A DNA stretch of 36,112 bases from Gamarada debralockiae (taxonomy: Eukaryota; Ascomycota; Leotiomycetes; Helotiales; Hyphodiscaceae): contig NXFV01000058.1 of NCBI GenBank assembly GCA_002803225.1, positions 1 to 36,112 on the forward strand, in the 5' to 3' direction. This document shows positions 21,852 through 31,931 of the stretch, in pieces. The notes under the pieces were generated by a model that was given only the letters and a program-made list of their open reading frames with translations, was not told the origin of the DNA and did no database searches. The first letter of the stretch is position 1. Each line of letters starts with the position of its first letter. Made by a program: the position numbers and the translations under genes.

Positions 21852-22855
21852 TTCTGTTCAGGAGAGTATGATTGGCTACAGTATTTAAAAGCAAATGTTT
21901 CCCTATATTTACCTGCAAAGAGCGAGGGTGATCTTCCTTTAAAACTAAATGTGAGAGGCCCACCTTATGCCCAAAGTTTTAACAAGGTGCCAAAGGACGA
22001 TTCTTCGTGACCTCACGACAAAGCGGCACGATCAATAATCATGAGGGGTAATCTGCTTACCTCACAGCGCCGGCGCGGTCGTCGTCTCGTACGCCACAAA
22101 AGGATAAGGGTTTGTCGTAACGAACTCTATGGTATTCGCATTTTTGCGACCTCTGCAGTGACAAATTGACTCGACATGGCTACACCCTCCGGTCACAGCC
22201 AAGCTCTAAAGACTCCGCAAGTACCCCCAACCGCAGTGGCGAGCTGGATAGTGTGAATAGAAGGCCACAGATATAAAGCCTCTTAGTCCGTCTTCTATCT
22301 GCATTCCCCTAGCTAGGCGTCTTCCTGCATGCATGCAACCGCAAACTGACGTGGCCAACTGTGCCAACATTTATGCAAAACGACATAATGTTGGTTCTTG
22401 CATTGGGCGAGCCGTAGCCTCTCTTAGATTCGGAGCTAATCAAGCTCTGGAAATCTAGAGCGTCGGTAGTCATGAATTTAGCGGACGGATGTTCCTCCGA
22501 CCGGATATAGGAAATCGTCGCTAAGTTGACAGATGCGGACTGGTCAACAACAGCTTGCAGCCTTCAATTCCAGATGTTTCACTGCTTTATGAATAGCGAC
22601 TCCACATTTTGCCCCTGTATTTATTGCTTCTCCGCCTTTGTAATACATAGTATATAAATGTCTAGACCGATTGCATTTGGATGACGCTTCGACGAGCACG
22701 ACATTCTTTCTGCTCCATCCTTCTCTGGCCAGACTGTGCGTTAGACGCCCTACTTGCCCTCCTTTTCCTCCTTTTGCTCGCGCAGATTGGCCTGTTTCGG
22801 CTACGAATCCCGGTTCCCATTCCACTCTGTCAAGGATATTGTTCTGACTCTCAAA
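21852..22855. other. 1-kb intergenic region
   Basis: The region lies upstream of both the minus-strand HD gene and the plus-strand membrane-protein pseudogene, so it held both promoters. It contains a small inverted repeat (CCAACATT at 22364-22371 against AATGTTGG at 22387-22394). Open frames of 93 and 74 codons in 22544-22905 have no domain support. No gene is supported. Confidence 0.4.
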
Positions 22856-23945
22856 ATGGGTGTGAGTTCTTTGGCGCTACGAGCTCATCTGTCCCTGACG
22901 GCTGACGGACTCCCCAGATAATACCACGAAATGCGCCATACCCCGCGGAATTTGCGGTATTGGGTGGACAGCCTACCACAACCTTTGATAGTCCCATCGC
23001 TTCGGTGTTTTTGGTTATCTTTGTGTTGGGTGCTATTACGCATATGACTATATTCTAACTTAATATCCGTCGTGGCCGCAAGTTTATCATGTCGGGCATG
23101 GTATTTGGCTTCTGCATGGCCCGAACAATGGCATGCACGATGCGTTTGGTATGGGCCTCGCGTCCGGGCAGCATCTCTGTTGCCATCGCCTCGCAAGTAA
23201 GTCTGCTACAAGCGGCTTGGATAGTTCCCCGATATCTTTGACGCCATGTAATCTTACATATGAGTTAAAAGCTGATACTTTTGTGGATCTTTGTTGCTGT
23301 TGGCGTCGTCATCTTCTTCATTATCAATGTCATTCTCACGCAGCGTGTAATCCGAGCAACGCATCCACATCTTGGCTGGGCGAAACGGTTCTCGATGCTG
23401 TTCAAGCTCTACTATGGTGTGACTGCCTGCATGGTTATCATCCTCGTTGTTGGCGTCGTCCAGGGCTTTACACCCTTGACGTGAGTATCCTGCGTAAAGA
23501 TCGGGATCTCCTCTTGTTTGGCCCTACCTATTTTGCAGTCGCTGCCTTTCTGCCCATTCTCTTTCTGTCTCTCGAAGCCGCTCTACCCACCAGCCGACCA
23601 AGAGAGAACTTTGGAGAAGGTAGTTTTAATATGAGATCGCGATTCTCGTCATCTCCTCAACGCTACTGTCTCTCGGTGCTGCGTTCCGGGCGGGCATTCA
23701 GTACGTTCCACGACCTGTTTCAGACCCTGTCTGGTATCATTCGAAGACCTGCTTCTACTTGTTTGATTTCACCATCGATACCTACATTATCTTCCTCTAT
23801 GCATTTACCCGAGTTGACAAAAGATTTATTATTCCCAACGGAAGCCACGGCCCGGGCGATTATTCAAGACTAGTGGAGGGTGTCCAGGGAGGAGGAGAGA
23901 CCGGCGCACACGATATTTCCGCTAGAAAAGGCCCTCGTCCCCCGA
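22856..23945 (+). pseudogene. decayed multi-pass membrane protein gene (DUF3112-like)
   Basis: The start is ATG at 22856, with introns inferred at 22862-22917 (GTGAGT...CCCAG, with CTGAC) and 23197-23271 (GTAAGT...AAAAG). The reading gives IIPRNAPYPAEFAVLGGQPT, then helices (SVFLVIFVLGAITHMTIF; WIFVAVGVVIFFIINVI; MVIILVVGVVQGF; TYFAVAAFLPILFLS), loops such as RRGRKFIMSGMVFGFCMAR, and a C-terminal DKRFIIPNGSHGPGDYS. This pattern resembles the fungal DUF3112 family of seven-helix membrane proteins of unknown function; the assignment is from memory. Damage: TAA at 23056-23058 (a CAA to TAA change would explain it), a likely one-base loss near 23467-23472 (frame 1 to frame 0 between QGF and TLDVS), and another near 23633-23636 (between SFNMR and IAILVISS). 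The far C-terminus is unclear. Confidence 0.7.
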
Positions 23946-24317
23946 GTTGATGAGACTGAGAATCCTCTCGTTCTGGCTCTGGCTGCAGACGACGGACGGG
24001 ACTTGGAAGAAAATATGTGCCGACATGTGGGCTTGAGGGAGGCGCTAGGAGACACGCTAACTCTGATTATCCTCTATTGCTTCCATGCCTTGATATGTGT
24101 TGCATTGATCGCGTAGAATTTCGCAATGTTCGAATGCGGCCGGATATAAGCCAGTTGTAACTCTGAACTAAAATAAAGTCCCTAGGGAGCTTCAACGTCC
24201 ACTCATATGCACTCAAATAGAAGAAAAAGTACAAGAATATTGTAATTGAACTCTAATTAAGAAACGAAGGTCAACTAAACGCCACAGAATGCTTCAGTCC
24301 TCCGCGTCATCTTGTGC

Positions 24318-24530
24318 TCACTCGGAGGACGGAAAGAAGATGCCCTCTGGATCTAAGAAGCTGTAACCTGCCCAACAGTAAAGACCGATGGGGATGACAA
24401 GCAGCCATAGCGACTCTGACAGAATGCCAAAAAGAATTTCTGGCTGACATAAAGCTAGAATAGCTAGGGCAATGATGATGATGACTCTAGGTCCAGGTGA
24501 AATAACTGTTTCGCCCCTTCGGCCGGCCAT
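24318..24530 (-). CDS. possible small membrane protein, 70 residues
   Basis: The frame starts at ATG 24530 and encodes one or two hydrophobic segments (VIIIIALAILALC; LWLLVIPIGLYCWAGYSFL) after a basic N-terminus (MAGRRGE). No family is recognised. Its start lies only 28 bp from the target duplication of the hAT element, so an original upstream region, if it was a gene, is now 4.7 kb away. Chance is a real alternative: the frame is short and no homologue is known to me. Confidence 0.25.
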   Translation of the reverse strand: MAGRRGETVISPGPRVIIIIALAILALCQPEILFGILSESLWLLVIPIGLYCWAGYSFLDPEGIFFPSSE

Positions 24531-24558
24531 TTATACCCAGATGGAGCGATGACAGAGG

Positions 24559-24566
24559 TATCCACC
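24559..24566. repeat. 8-bp target site duplication, left (TATCCACC)
   Basis: TATCCACC stands immediately before the left terminal repeat and recurs exactly at 29321-29328 after the right one. An 8-bp duplication is diagnostic of hAT insertion. Confidence 0.95.
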
Positions 24567-25099
24567 CAGTGCGGTTTTTAATCGAACCAATCAGTAATCG
24601 ATTACGATCGGCTAAGTATTGTGATTGATTACTAACAATCGATTGTAATCGATTATCAGGCGGTGAAACGCGGCAGAACCCCTAAATCAACCGAGGCAAA
24701 AAAATATCTCCTAGATTTCAATTCAGGTCAGCTGAGTACCTTATTCAAGTATCAAATTAATTTGGGAGAGTATTTATAATCAGTTTCTCTTTATTTTTCC
24801 TCAGCGGTCAATAGACCTCAATTCGTAACATAGTTCATTATCTCAAACCCAAAGTTCGAAGGATAGTTAGATTTAACTCACGTGCGACGCGTATAACAAG
24901 TCAAAGGAAACTTTAACTAGCTATATTGGCTAGGAGTTTGTTTTTAAAATACTTCTTATTTAAATATATGTACCTTCTAATGAATTTTCCTACTAATATC
25001 GCGATTTGCGACCAACTCTCTACGTATATCAAAATAATTATTTCTATTCACGTGATCGTCCTTCAACGACGTTAATATCATCAACTTCATCACCTTCAA

Positions 25100-26660
25100 A
25101 CAAAGCTTCAATGTTAGCGAGTCGCAATTGGCTCGCTTAGTATGTTTGGCTTGTTTGTTCTCCTACAATCGCCTCCTAATATCTATAAGAGAGTCTCTTT
25201 CCTTCTCTCCTCTTTTTCAACTCTTTAATAACTCAACAACTCTTTTTAATTAACTTTAATAATAATTCCTTCGATAATACCTTTTTCCCTCCTTTCGCTA
25301 TCGATTCGATCTCGCCTTAGATCAATTGAGTATCTCCTTTCCGTTGTTATAGCTAATAGACTTCGAGCTTAGACTTCGACCTTCTCACTTCGAGCTTAGA
25401 CCCTGCGGCGCATTTCCTCCTTGGAAGTTACACTCCCTCTCGTCGTATGAACAATCTGACACTTCTTAAGGTTCTTTTCGTCGATCTATGGCGTCTCCTC
25501 GTCTTCTTTGTAGTCGATTGCGTTAGGAAGTTTCTTCTCTTTTCCTCTCCCTTTAGGTTGACTCCAAGCTGACTGTGTATACTATCTCGTCTTTACTTCG
25601 AATCGAACTCCTTAATCCTTTCGACCCTCGAACATACTCCTCGTCCTCAATTCGACTTCGACCTTCGAATAAGAACTCCTCCCTTCCTTCCTTTCTTCCT
25701 TCCTTCCTTCCTTCCTTCCCTTCACAACTTCGAAATCACCTCCTCTCGAATCTATCTCGCTATATCGACTCCACTGCATAGAGGTCGACCTCTTCTTCGA
25801 ATATACACACACACTCGGGAGGGTAGGTAAAGGTTCCGTGAAGTATCCCTTTCCTTTTCTCTTGGCAAGGCATTGGTCCACAACAACGTACTCGGAACCA
25901 CTTGGACGCCTCTTAGATGCTTCTTCAAACGCACTTCCTTCGGGAAAATGCAACGTTTAGTCACAAGTCGCCTCTCCTAAGCCCTCGCTGTGATCTCCCT
26001 TACGGCAAGCCTCGGCCCTCTACGTGTCCATGTCTTGTCAAAACCCTGTCCTTCCCTTCCTCTTGTCTCTTTCTGCTGATATAAACAGACCTCCTCCTTC
26101 CTTGGCTAACCCTTCCTAGACTCCTGGGCTTCCTGGATTCCTTGGACTTACTAGACTGGCTAGACTAGCCTCTCTCCTTGGACTAGACCCTAGATCTTTC
26201 CTTTTGTCTTTGCTTGCTGTCGTCGTTGTTCTCTTTCCTTTTTGGGTCCTAGCGGATCGACTATAACTCTTGTGTTAGCTAACTCTTTCCCAAGCTCTTA
26301 ACTTGTCTAATAAGAGATCGCTGCTACCCACAGAATGGCCGTTAAACTCTCCTAATAGGCTTTTAGGCCCCTCTAGTGTAGAGTTGAAATTCAATTGCGC
26401 CGGACTAGTAAGGGGGTGGCTGTCTTTCATCAGGCTCGTTTCATTCTTTTTAGGGGGGTGATTCCCTCTTTATTCTTTTTTGGGTACTTGATTCTGTCCG
26501 CGATTCGGCGTTTTGCTTTTCCTCCCTGCCTCTACTAGGTGTCTAAGTCCCTAACTACGCTCTCCATACCGTGAGAGGTCTAAAATAGCTAGCACTAGCT
26601 CAAATATACAGAGATTCTTAGTGCTAGAGAATTCGTTCTCCGTCGACGCTAAGTTAGGGG
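25100..26660 (-). pseudogene. second decayed reading frame inside the hAT element
   Basis: On the minus strand, in the same frame as the transposase but downstream of its stop, translation shows few stops: 8 in the 320 codons between 26520 and 25561. The purine-rich composition would give roughly 20, and a neighbouring frame checked over 60 codons has 5. Readable segments include ETSLMKDSHPLTSPAQLNFN, LEGPKSLLGEFNGHSVGSSD, LLLDKLRAWERVS and TLHFPEGSAFEEASKRRPSG. A Lys/Glu/Arg-rich low-complexity stretch is encoded by the microsatellite. Beyond 25560 stops become more frequent. No domain is recognised. It could be an accessory protein of the element, a captured host gene, or a nested element. 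Confidence 0.45.
25681..25722. repeat. (TTCC)n microsatellite
   Basis: An almost uninterrupted run of TTCC units with one TTTCTTCC irregularity lies within the pyrimidine-rich left half of the hAT element. Confidence 0.9.
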
Positions 26661-26976
26661 AATTGTAACTCGCTGTTTTCGGTACGATAGAATTGAGTTC
26701 TTACCCTAGCAGTTCTCTTCACAGAGTTCTGTCTTTGTTCAGTGCTATAGGTAAAACCACGTCGACGCTAAGCTCAAAACAGGGCCAAGAACATATCTGT
26801 GCTTGCCATAGGTATTCTAAGCTCTTCTTTAGTGTTTTCCTTGGCCTTGAATGGGAGGGTTTTTACCCTACTGCTAGTGACAGCGCTGGAGTCCCCATTC
26901 TTGGTATCTAAGCACGCCAGAACTACTATATATACTGTTGGACAATGTCTTACATTAGGAGTAGCTAATTTTTTTT

Positions 26977-29118
26977 TTAGAATAGTCTATTTAAAATACT
27001 ACTCTTCTTCTAATGCTTTAAGCATTCTCTCTGCTCTAAGGTCTCTGGTGACATTGAAGCCCTATCCCATGTAACTGTACGACGAGCACCTGAAAAAACA
27101 CGCTCTGCTTTATTACTTATAGCTGGAATTGAAAGAATATCAACTGCTATACGAGAGAGCCTTAGCTAGCGCCTTATTTGAGCGTCTTGACGCCACTATT
27201 GAAGCGCAGATATCTTATCTCTAATATCATATACTGCTTCCGCATAGTAGTCCTCAAATTCATCTTGACTTAATAGTCGAGTATAATTCCGGAGGCCTTG
27301 AGCAATTTAATCGAATTCATTAAGTTCCTTCTCTTTCTCTTTTGGTTGCTCACTATACAATAGCCCAGATAGAGATTCAGTAACGTATTTGTCCCAATAT
27401 TACTCCCAAAGCTCTTTTACCTTTTGTATCGTAGGCGTAATCTATCTCCGAGGCCAGTTTGCTCGAATATACTTTGTACGCCCATTTGGGTGAAGGATAA
27501 GAGCAGCAGCGTATAAGGGGGAAGTATCTGTCTTGCTATAATACTTATCAAAGACCTCCCATCCCTTCTTGATCCGAGAAATAAAGTCTTTATCAGACTT
27601 ATATTTTTCCTATTTATTATATAATAATTAGCTTCTCTCTCTTTCTTTATTAAGAGAAATACTTACAAGACCCTTCTCAAACTACTTAACTAAGATATCT
27701 ATTGTAAAAAGCACCCAGTCAATCGCTGTATTATGCCCTTGGGTTTCAAGTGTCGCCCGGTAGAATAGTTAAAGGAATCTATAGATTATACGAAGCTATT
27801 CCTAATCTTTTGGGGTAAGGAAATCCTCCTTAAGGTCATTAATATACGCTTTGGTATAAGTATCAATAGCAACTTCCATAGACTTCTCAAGAGTAATGAG
27901 AAGCATTAAAAACCAGCTATTCCACCTCGTACGATTATCAAGAGAGACACCTCTACCCGCAAATACTTTAAACTCAGCCTCTCGTTGAGGGGAACTGCCG
28001 CTATAGACAATTATATTATGAAGCTGGCTAAGAGGGCTAAGAAGCCGGAATTTTGCCTTCTTATCTTCTACTATAAGTACTTATAGTCCTCCTACAAGTA
28101 TATCTTTGTCGTATGACTCAAGTTCTTCGGGTTTAAGAGAGTCGTGAAAAAGAAAGGCTTGTACAGCAAGGTTAATAATATACCTTGTATAACGGATCCG
28201 CTAGTGTTCAGTATCCTATTCTATTTCCTCCTTTTTAAGCAAAAAGTCTTCGATTTCCCAGCAAAGAGTATCGTTTGTGCCTAAATTATTACTAATAACT
28301 GCCCCAAGCTTTTGTATGATACTATAATCCTTAAGAACAGGAAGTAGAACCTTAAATTGCTCTTCCCCCAAGTGGCCTGCGACTTCACGAAGACCAAGAA
28401 GAGCCCTAATAAGGCCATCCTCCTTATCAACAAACTATGAAATAATCCCAAGAAGAAGCTATCCCCCTGGCGCTGTCCAAATATCAACTAAAAGGTAGAT
28501 ACTCGAGATTGCTGATTGGAGCTTTCGTTGTACGATATCCTAATAATAAAGCCAAGAGTCTAAGACCTTCTTTCCAACTATAGAATACGCTATAATAACA
28601 AAGTCCTTTGATTTTAGATTTAGTACTTAATAGAGAACGTAAAGCTCAGGCCATTCAACAGCTCGAAAAGCGAGGTTCCGCACGACGATCAAGGATACTA
28701 AAGCCTCGTTAATCACATCCGGATTGAGGTATTTCTAGAGAACGAGACAATCGATCTCATCTGTTTGATTAGACGACTCTGCTTTAAGATATAACTGTTG
28801 TAACTGAGCTAGTACTTTAATTTGAAGCTTACTAGGCCTAGTTTCAATAATAATACTATGCTTACTCTATAAATGTCTCCTAAAATTCGTACTCACATGA
28901 GTAGAATAAGTGACTTAAGGGGGTTTACAGTAAAGGCAATATCGTTTGTTCTGATCTTCGTCTCTTTGTGCCTCACGAGAGTGCGGAATCCATGTTGCAA
29001 GAGCAGTACGGCCTCTGCCCCTACTTTTTTGAGTCGCCCGGGTCTCAGTATCAGCTGATTGAAGTGATTCTTGAGTAATTGAATCCGAAAAAGCGCTTGA
29101 ATCTGCTTCAGAAGCCAT
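26977..29118 (-). pseudogene. hAT transposase, 20 nonsense codons and no frameshift
   Basis: From ATG 29118 to the final TAA (26979-26977) one frame runs without any frameshift. It includes one 57-nt intron (27666-27610, GTAAGT...ATAG) that divides by three and separates FEKGL from EKYKSDKDF. Domains in order: an N-terminal BED-type zinc finger (NKRYCLYC, then THVSTNFRRHL); the central transposase core (VDIWTAPGG; LGAVISNNLGTNDTLCWEI; SLDNRTRWNSWFLML); and the C-terminal hATC dimerisation block (AVDILSIPAISNKAERVFSG, then ARRTVTWDRA). The 20 in-frame stops are 14 TAG and 6 TAA, with no TGA; the first are at 28917-28915 and 28869-28867. Such stops arise from CAA, CAG and TGG by C-to-T change at CpA on either strand, which is what RIP does. 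Confidence 0.93.
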
Positions 29119-29302
29119 ATTGAGCAATGAATTATCAAAAATCATTGTAAGAGAACTAAAAAATAAGAGAAATAGATAAAAGTAGCGGTGAGGGGTAAGA
29201 CGTGGGACAGTTATTAGTAAGCAATCGATTGGCAATCGATTGCGATTATAATCGAATACCTTATGTAATACTATCGGCAATCGATTGCTTACTAATAATC
29301 GC

Positions 29303-29328
29303 CGATTAAAAACCGCACTGTATCCACC
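29303..29328. repeat. hAT right terminal repeat and target duplication
   Basis: The 18-bp right terminal inverted repeat ends at 29320 with CACTG, and TATCCACC (29321-29328) repeats the left flank exactly. Confidence 0.95.
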
Positions 29329-30270
29329 TGTCAATCTACGAACTGAGACTCAACGCGATGATTAAAATGGCCCGGATTTACTTTCCACAATGTGACTAGA
29401 TCGGCTTGAGGTACGAGACCTTGTGTGGAACATGACGCGCTCCAATTAGGCCAGGGTGAGGAAGCGAACAAAGTTCATAGGAAGGTATCAGCTGGTTCCC
29501 GCAGGATAGTCGAGCAAAATGCTGGGGAGATCATTCGAGACTACACTTTATTGGGGACTAAGTAGATCAACTTCAAGGTCGTTCCTCCAGATATATATGT
29601 GAATTAATACCCAGGACCACATAATCAAGCTTTGCCTTAACCCTGATGGGTTCTTGTTTGGCGGGGTTAAAAATATACTGTAGTATTGCGAATTCAGTGG
29701 TGAACGCCGTGATTTGACAAGAGTGGCCCCTCAGACTAACTATCTGTAGTACATAATCCCGCTCGGGGGCTCGTCCCGCTTTGTGTTAATCCCACTTCCA
29801 GCGGAATGCAAGTAGGTGCGCGATTTTCGAGACACTCCGAGAGATCTTGACAGACTGAGAAGGTCGGAATGATCGATAATCATTGAGTAAAATCAATTGT
29901 TCACTAATTTTATATCGGTGCTGGATGATCTGGCATGTGGCAAATCATATTTCGGATATACTGGACTAAATTTGATCTGGCCTGTCCGGCTTGTGTATGG
30001 AGCACACCTCATAACGTCGCGGTGCTGGGGAGTTACGCAATACGATTTCGAGGGTCCGTAAAACGCAATTCGCACAAGGAGGGCCAGTCGCCACCGACTC
30101 GCCACTAATCAGGTGATAAGGGGAATGTTCGGGTCTCGTATTTCCGGTTAGTAGCGACATCAAATGCTAGTCCCGTATATCCGACTACCAGTGCTATACA
30201 AAGGCATTCCTGCGGCCCGATGTAAGGTCAGGTACGAGCCTTTACCACTGTATTGTTCTGCTTCTTTGAG
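29329..30270. other. 940-bp region without a recognisable gene
   Basis: Composition is near normal, but stops occur in all frames and no domain is readable. Minus-strand frames of about 65-70 codons between 29893 and 30163 overlap each other and look accidental. The region presumably holds the promoter of the DUF3237-like gene at its right end. Confidence 0.4.
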
Positions 30271-31189
30271 ATGACTGACTTCCCTACCCTCCAGCCTGCC
30301 TTCACCGCCAAGGTATGTCATCCTCTCCGCTGGGCGGTAGAGTAGATGCCTGCTGACTGGTGTGGGCGTCTATAGCTTGCGTTTGATCAGTCCGTCACTA
30401 TTGGTATGTCATGCTTGAACTTAGCATCAAATTTTGACCCCATTTTCCGTTCCTGACGTACTACGGTTATCAGCTTCAAGTTGTGGTACGTTGAATATGC
30501 TCCTTGGCGAACGTTTCCCTGGAGGAGGTTTCGGCCCACTGAGAGCAAGCACCTTAGAAATTTACAAGCGGTACTCTGGAGAGCGAGCCAGGCTTTTTAG
30601 ACCCTTTCCAGGCTGAAGTTATGCACGGCGATGAGTGGGTTAAAGTCGATCCGTCAAAGAAATTTCTCAGAACGAGAGGGCAGATCTTGTTCAGGTGGGT
30701 CTCATCCCACGGACGATTGGCTACCTCTGTAGCGGCTTTGTGTCGGACGGTGCTGATATTTCTGTCTGTCTCAGAGTGGAACTGTGAGCTTCAGCCTTCG
30801 TCTGAAGAGCGTGAATTCTGAAAGCCCTAGGCGCCGCCGTCATTTTTGAAGTTTGTGTACAGAGGTATTCTTGAGATAACGCCCGAATTTCTCGAGCTTG
30901 GAAAGCCTGGCACGAAGGCAACTAAGTTCGGGCACGAGTGTAAGTTATTGTCTAGTTGTCAATTGTATAATCCGTGGTCTCACTATCTTTATAGTTCTCT
31001 GGGTAACATTTGAGGTAGGGCTGAGCCCTGACGCATCTTAAGTCTTTAGGCTGACATGACGATACTATTAAGGCGGCAGAAGGACTGCATAGTGGGCTCG
31101 ATAAGAGCCTATTTATTGCTTCCAGCCGATTTGTGGTTAAGAACGACAAAACTCTGGTAGAGTTCAAGATTAGTAGGATGACCGCATAG
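30271..31189 (+). pseudogene. decayed DUF3237-like gene
   Basis: The start is ATG 30271 (MTDFPTLQPAFTAK), with introns inferred at 30313-30375, 30404-30473, about 30696-30771 and from 30942 to a TATAG near 30993. Pieces in order: LAFDQSVTIG; SSCGTLNMLLG; GGTLESEPGFLDPFQAEV; MHGDEWVKVDPSKKFLRTRG; KFVYRGILEITPEFLELGKP; GTKATKFGHEFLWVTFEVG; DKSLFIASSRFVVKN; TLVEFKISRMTA-stop. The order and spacing fit the small beta-barrel DUF3237 family, whose function is unknown. The frame must shift near 30570-30580 (between EIYKR and GTLES), again near 30840 (before KFVYRG) and once more before AAEGLHSGLDKS, so the gene is broken. Family assignment rests on recall. Confidence 0.6.
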
Positions 31190-31929
31190 GGATATTCTTC
31201 GGCCCTAGATCATGGACCCGGGAATTTGCGTTGAATCATCCTTACTTCAATAGTCCTGGCTGGAATTGAGTATTTCAAATAAATGCTAGACAAGATTATA
31301 TCACGGCTTTGATCGGCCGGCGAGTGACTGTTGTTGACCCGAAGCTTGAATTTAGTGAACTTCTAGCCTGGCCATTAGGCCGGCGCATGATCTGCTGCTA
31401 GATGGTAGACCACGGTCATTCTAACCCGTCAGCTGATTTCCCTGTCCCATCTAGATGTGTTTAGCCTTAATGAGTCGTTGTGCTTTGGTGCGAGCCCAGA
31501 GGGAAAAGATCGGGCAAGTGTTTGATGTCATATTAGCATGTCTTCGAATCACGTGGTAAGAATCTTTCGCGCCTGACTCCTATGCGTCTATGACGTACTG
31601 TAAATGTTGAGGCCAATTTAATTTTAATACATGTGTTGGAGGGGAGTTCTTACCTTTAGAGTTATTATCGGGTCGAGGATTCTCTGTTCAAGGTGGTCTT
31701 ACAAGCCAAGGGATCTTCTATAAAAGGTGTCTTACATGTCAAACAATACGGTAAAGCACTCTTAGATTAGGTAGAAGGGAGGGGAACTAATCAAGGAACG
31801 AGTACACAAACCTGTGTGATCCAGAAAATCCAATAATGTGGCGCATAATTTTACTAATACAACACAGTAAGATACAGTACAATACCATGGCCTACAAAGC
31901 ACGGGTTCTTAGAATTTGTACGTACTATT
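31190..31929. other. 740-bp region without a recognisable gene
   Basis: No open frame with a domain is seen on either strand. The sequence becomes more AT-rich towards the pogo-type insertion at 31932. Confidence 0.4.
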
Positions 31930-31931
31930 TA

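Larger units (their letters stand above)
24567..29320 (-). mobile_element. hAT-superfamily DNA transposon, 4754 bp, complete ends
   Basis: Perfect 18-bp terminal inverted repeats (CAGTGCGGTTTTTAATCG) lie at 24567-24584 and 29303-29320, flanked by the exact 8-bp duplication TATCCACC. Behind each end lie several ATCGAT-centred words (CAATCGATTG, TAATCGATTA, GCAATCGATTGC), the kind of subterminal repeats that hAT transposases bind. The transposase frame occupies 26977-29118 on the minus strand. The left 2.4 kb is pyrimidine-rich on the plus strand, contains a (TTCC)n microsatellite, and encloses a second decayed frame. The empty site can be read by joining ...ACAGAGG-TATCCACC-TGTCAATC. The transposase is dead through nonsense codons, but the ends are intact and could be mobilised in trans. 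Confidence 0.95.

Noticed and set aside
23481..23539. Intron GTGAGT...TTGCAG in the membrane-protein pseudogene
   Set aside because: The skipped sequence encodes family-like residues (LDVSILRKDRDLLLFG) in the next frame, so a one-base loss explains it better.
25612..25953. 113-codon minus-strand frame as an intact gene
   Set aside because: It is only the longest stop-free piece of the decayed frame inside the hAT element and contains the microsatellite.
28281..28487. 68-codon minus-strand hydrophobic frame
   Set aside because: It is a shadow of the hAT transposase, whose conserved residues are read in another frame.
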